Assembly (NCBI GenBank): GCA_008000375.1
Contig: SMOI01000179.1
Location: 1 to 64,000 of the forward strand
Direction: 5' to 3'
DNA: 64,000 nucleotides
Source of the DNA: Poteriospumella lacustris
Lineage: Eukaryota > Sar > Chrysophyceae > Chromulinales > Dinobryaceae
Shown here: positions 60,880 to 64,000 of the stretch, in pieces
Layout of the letters: the number at the start of each line of letters is the position of its first letter
Numbering within the stretch: the first letter of the stretch is position 1
Translations under genes and position numbers: made by a program
Notes under the pieces: model-generated
Databases searched by the model: none
What the model was told of the DNA's origin: nothing
The model's input: only the letters and a program-made list of their open reading frames with translations

Positions 60880-61800
60880 CGGTCTCGTACAGTCAGTATG
60901 TGACATGGAGTACCATACTAGTCTTCTTCATGGTTTGAGTATGTGTATTCATATGGGTTTACGGGTGACTACTTGTCCTGAACCATGTGACGTCCTGCGC
61001 GGGGACCAACCATGCACCACTCTGTATCGTGTGCATGGTCAGTCAGACGCACGTTTTTTTATTTTGTTGTTGATTGATACGTTATGTTTGAGTATATCTG
61101 TGAGCTGTGAGCCCTCGTTACTACCGTGTACACGACGCTCAGTCTAAGAAGATGATAGATAAAGAAGAATAAGGAGAAAGGAGCTGGTTTCATTCAGTTG
61201 ACATCTTGATATGTACCCACCTACAGTTCGTACTGTGACGTTTGTGGTGTTGTTTGTGTCGAGTGGGGAGGATCACCAGACCATATCCGTTGGCATTCAA
61301 CACCCCCCCCCCCCCCCCCCCCCCCCGTCCAAAGGTCCAAAGAAAGGTGGGGGATACCAAGTTTGTCATCAAATCCTGTACGAGAGTATACGAGTATACG
61401 ATTAATTTACAACCTTAAGAACCCCCCTTGCTAACTGACATCGTGAACCCTCCTCTGCGTTTGCTTCTTCTTTTAACAGTTGGATCGCAGTGGACAGACA
61501 GGCTTGCCGACACGTTTACCAAAACATATGAACGCACATGAGACATGCTGTGATGGGCTCTTCTGTCTCGCCCTTGTGTCTCTCGCCCTGTCAGATTCGG
61601 TGTCCGTGACAACCTGTGATCGGTGGCTGTAACCTCGAGGTACTGATGGGTCTGATGAAGAAACCCCTTCATCGATGTAACGCTTTGTCGTGTTGTCTGT
61701 TACAGGGAGAAGAAGGCGTAACCATGGCATGGTCACGTGACGTGACTAGTCCTGTGTGGGGCCTTCGTGTGGCACCTACCACACGCATGAACACCCACCA
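60880..61800. other. Intergenic
   Basis: No gene recognised. A run of about 25 C lies at 61302-61326, and a GAGAGTATACGAGTATACG direct repeat at 61382. Sequencing length there is unreliable. Confidence 0.55.
61302..61326. repeat. Poly-C tract
   Basis: About 25 consecutive C on plus, isolated between unique sequences. Confidence 0.95.
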
Positions 61801-61809
61801 AAGAGAATG

Positions 61810-62260
61810 GCGAAACCACAACTGTACGGCACACCAACAATGCGACGCTGTATGGGACAGTATCGCTCTTTGTTCACTGACCATCCACAAGCACTGGCGG
61901 TCTATGGACATATCGGGGACTGGGAAGTCAGTAGGGTAACGAACATGTGGCGACATGTTCGAAGAGCTAGCCACCTTCAATGACCAATATCGGTCGACGG
62001 GTTCTCATATCTCGTGTACCTTGGCCACCAGAGGCGGCTCTAACGCACAGTGAAACGCTTCCTCTGCGGACACCAACAACAAGACACCCGGTTCGCCTTC
62101 TCAGTCACCGATCGCTCGGTGGAACGGGTTGAATGCCTTCCCACCAGCGAACATGTCGATGCATCGACCGTACGTTGCTTGCATGCCACACGTTAGTCCG
62201 GTAAGCAAACAGGTGATCCATGTCCGTCACAAGGCTCACATCCCGTGCTCACCACAACAA
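61810..62260. pseudogene. Decayed DUF285 fragments on both strands
   Basis: On plus, 61850-61980 reads HQALAVYGHIGDWEVSRVTNMW, then loses frame (a first-head fragment). On minus, 62240-62060 resembles the remnants at 33400-33620 and 44580-44760 (CACCGATCGCTCGGTGGAAC, GAACATGTCGATGCATCG). The two lie head to head, so a rearrangement has brought remnants of opposite orientation together. Confidence 0.62.
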
Positions 62261-62403
62261 CATCACATGGAAGAACACATCACCTGCGATACGGTCCACT
62301 CCGAGAGCGACCGACAGAACGATTCTCTTGTTAACGGACACTTTTCATGCACAGGGATTGTCGTATCAGAAGAAGGAGTCACACTCTCACTGTCGTGTCA
62401 AGA
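62261..62403. other. Conserved 3' flank of the last gene
   Basis: CAGGGATTGTCGTATCAGAAG and GAGTCACACTCTCACTGTCG match, in inverse, the stretches after the genes at 5602 and 9274. No gene. Confidence 0.5.
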
Positions 62404-63999
62404 CTATCTTTCGCCCACTATCTCAGCGGCACTTGTAACCACCTCCTCACTCCACATCAACAACGACCCTTTGAACCCCGAGCCTCGCACTATACCTCTA
62501 CATGTCACAAGCTCTGCGACATTCCACTCGGACAACGACTGGTCAAAGGATACTGCCCCACCAAACATACCGTCCATGGCCACCACTCGGGACACATCCC
62601 ACTTAGCCAACGACTGGTTGAACGATACTGCTCCGTTAAACATACCGTCCATGGACACCACTCGCGACACATTCCACTCGGACAACGACTGGTTGAACGA
62701 TACCGCCCCTTGAAACATACCGCTCATAACGCGCACCTGCGACACCTTCCACTCGGACAGCGACTGGTTGAACGACACTGCTCCATGAAACATTCCGTCC
62801 ATCGCTCTCACTTGCGAAACATTCCATCTCGGCAACGACTGGTTGAACAATACCGCCCCGTCGAACAATCCACTCATGTTCCGTACACGATCCACCAGCC
62901 ACCCCGACACATTCTGGTTGAATGAGATCGCCCCAGCGAACATTCCCCGCATATCCACCACCGACGACACGTCCCAGCCACCTAACGGCTGGTTGAACTC
63001 TTTACAGTCTGAGAACATCTCGCTCATGTCTTCGACACGTCCCACTGACCAGTTGCCAATCGCCTGGTTGAACTGCTCACAGCCAGCGAACATCCGTCGC
63101 ATACATCGCACATTGGACACATCCCAACGGTCGAGTGGCTGATTAAACCGCTCACAGCCATCGAACGTCCCTCGCATGTCAGTCACCTGGCTGACATTCC
63201 AGTCACTGATCGCGCTGTTCAAAATCTTTGAAGAGGCAAACATCTTGGTCATCGATCGTACGTTGCTCACATCCCATCGAGACAGATCTCCGATGACGTT
63301 CATGCCTTTGAACAGTTGATCCATGTTCGTCACCTGGCTCACATCCCAATGCTCGATCAACCCGAATCGCGCACAGGCTTTTCGACGGGTAAAATCCGAG
63401 CACCAGTCACTAGCTGCCCCATGAATAGTTTGGTCGGTGAGCGGCTGCCACAGCATGTGTCGTATCTCGCGGCAGAGATCCAGCGGCAAGATATCTTTCA
63501 GATGGGGTAGCAATATGGACATCGGTACATCACACCACTTGGCATTATTTATGTCGGCCTTCCGCGCATCAGGAGACGACGTCGGCGTGGATATAGCAGA
63601 CCATTGCGATAGAGCAGACAAACAAGTATAAGCCACAGTGCGATGCAAACCCACTGTCGAATTACGAGATCTAGGTCTAGTATCAACGTCAGATGCTAGC
63701 TGCCATCTAATAAGTAAATCCAACGAATGCTCCATTGACGATGCACCATCAAACATACGTGACATATCCTTCACTCGAGATACATCCCAGTTGTCCAATG
63801 GCTGATTGAATGACGATGCACTATCAAACATATCTGACATATTTGTCACTTGCGATACGTCCCAGTTGTCCAACAGCTGATTGAATGCCGATGCACCAGA
63901 AAACATACGTGACATGCTCGTCACTTGGCTCACATTCCATCGACTGATGTCGTTGTTAAACTTCCATTTACCTTCAAACAAATGCGACATGTTCGTCAC
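62404..63999 (-). CDS. Two-module DUF285/BspA-like repeat protein (type I), cut by the window edge
   Basis: The frame enters from the right edge inside head 1 (VTNMSHLFEGKWKFNNDISRW), so the start codon lies beyond 64000. Only about three first-module repeats are present before the linker (IRWQLASDVDTRPRSRNSTVGL), far fewer than in relatives. Head 2 (KWCDVPMSILLPHL, DLCREIRHMLW, ARFGLIEHWDV) is followed by about eleven repeats, among them a run of five SFNQSLSEW-type units (VMSGMFQGAVSFNQ, SMDGMFNGAVSFNQ) that relatives have only once or twice. The tail ends SAAEIVGER. The second module has expanded while the first shrank. Confidence 0.85.
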   Translation of the reverse strand: MTNMSHLFEGKWKFNNDISRWNVSQVTSMSRMFSGASAFNQLLDNWDVSQVTNMSDMFDSASSFNQPLDNWDVSRVKDMSRMFDGASSMEHSLDLLIRWQLASDVDTRPRSRNSTVGLHRTVAYTCLSALSQWSAISTPTSSPDARKADINNAKWCDVPMSILLPHLKDILPLDLCREIRHMLWQPLTDQTIHGAASDWCSDFTRRKACARFGLIEHWDVSQVTNMDQLFKGMNVIGDLSRWDVSNVRSMTKMFASSKILNSAISDWNVSQVTDMRGTFDGCERFNQPLDRWDVSNVRCMRRMFAGCEQFNQAIGNWSVGRVEDMSEMFSDCKEFNQPLGGWDVSSVVDMRGMFAGAISFNQNVSGWLVDRVRNMSGLFDGAVLFNQSLPRWNVSQVRAMDGMFHGAVSFNQSLSEWKVSQVRVMSGMFQGAVSFNQSLSEWNVSRVVSMDGMFNGAVSFNQSLAKWDVSRVVAMDGMFGGAVSFDQSLSEWNVAELVTCRGIVRGSGFKGSLLMWSEEVVTSAAEIVGER

Positions 64000-64000
64000 G

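Noticed and set aside
60880-61800. tRNA or other structured RNA gene in the unique right-hand region
   Set aside because: I found no paired A-box and B-box sequence or cloverleaf by eye. The search is limited, and a covariance-model scan would settle it.
1-63999. Bacterial origin (Mycoplasma-like DUF285 lipoprotein cluster)
   Set aside because: There are no ribosome binding sites, lipoboxes or operons. The GT-AG introns, long intergenic spaces and the ROCO gene point to a eukaryote.

Overview
The window is eukaryotic nuclear DNA from an unidentified protist. Two small genes carry an 84-bp GT-AG intron, several others show short (72-101 bp) candidate GT-AG introns, long TCG/GAC triplet arrays and other microsatellites are present, and there is no operon-like packing. 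The ankyrin style of the large GTPase gene (GRLPLHWAA, N-S-N-V-E-V-V) resembles proteins I associate with stramenopiles such as diatoms, brown algae and oomycetes. That placement is a guess, not a result.

About 85% of the window (1-53.5 kb and 62.4-64 kb) is one expanding gene family. Fifteen long reading frames encode proteins built from a 25-residue DUF285/BspA-like repeat (FNQPLxxWDV followed by SxVTNMxxMF). Three architectures occur. Type I has two repeat modules, each with its own head domain. Type II (starts at 15181, 29505 and 32471) has one head and up to 22 repeats. The mosaic type (starts at 3072 and 40766) joins a type I second head to type II-like repeats and a type I tail. None shows a convincing signal peptide or membrane segment from its likely ATG. 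Between the genes lie decayed pieces of the same family (heads, tails, C-terminal domains) and three families of non-coding repeat blocks, named here R1, R2 and R3.

The layout is symmetrical. Positions 1-24,050 (genes on +) and 24,469-43,960 (genes on -) form a large, imperfect inverted duplication. At its centre is a near-perfect palindrome holding two copies of a small spliced gene for a putative secreted cysteine-containing protein, separated by about 418 bp. Outside the inverted duplication, roughly 44.0-51.6 kb repeats 32.7-39.6 kb in direct orientation, so the same block exists three times. The right side then carries one more divergent family member (51706-53448).

From 53.9 to 59.3 kb lies a ROCO-type gene on the minus strand (ankyrin repeats, Roc GTPase, COR). 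A multi-pass membrane protein gene follows at 60.0-60.9 kb on plus. A further DUF285 gene runs off the right edge. The relation between the repeat-protein array and the ROCO gene is only neighbourhood. A recognition or adhesion role for the array, perhaps diversified by gene conversion from the decayed cassettes, is an inference.
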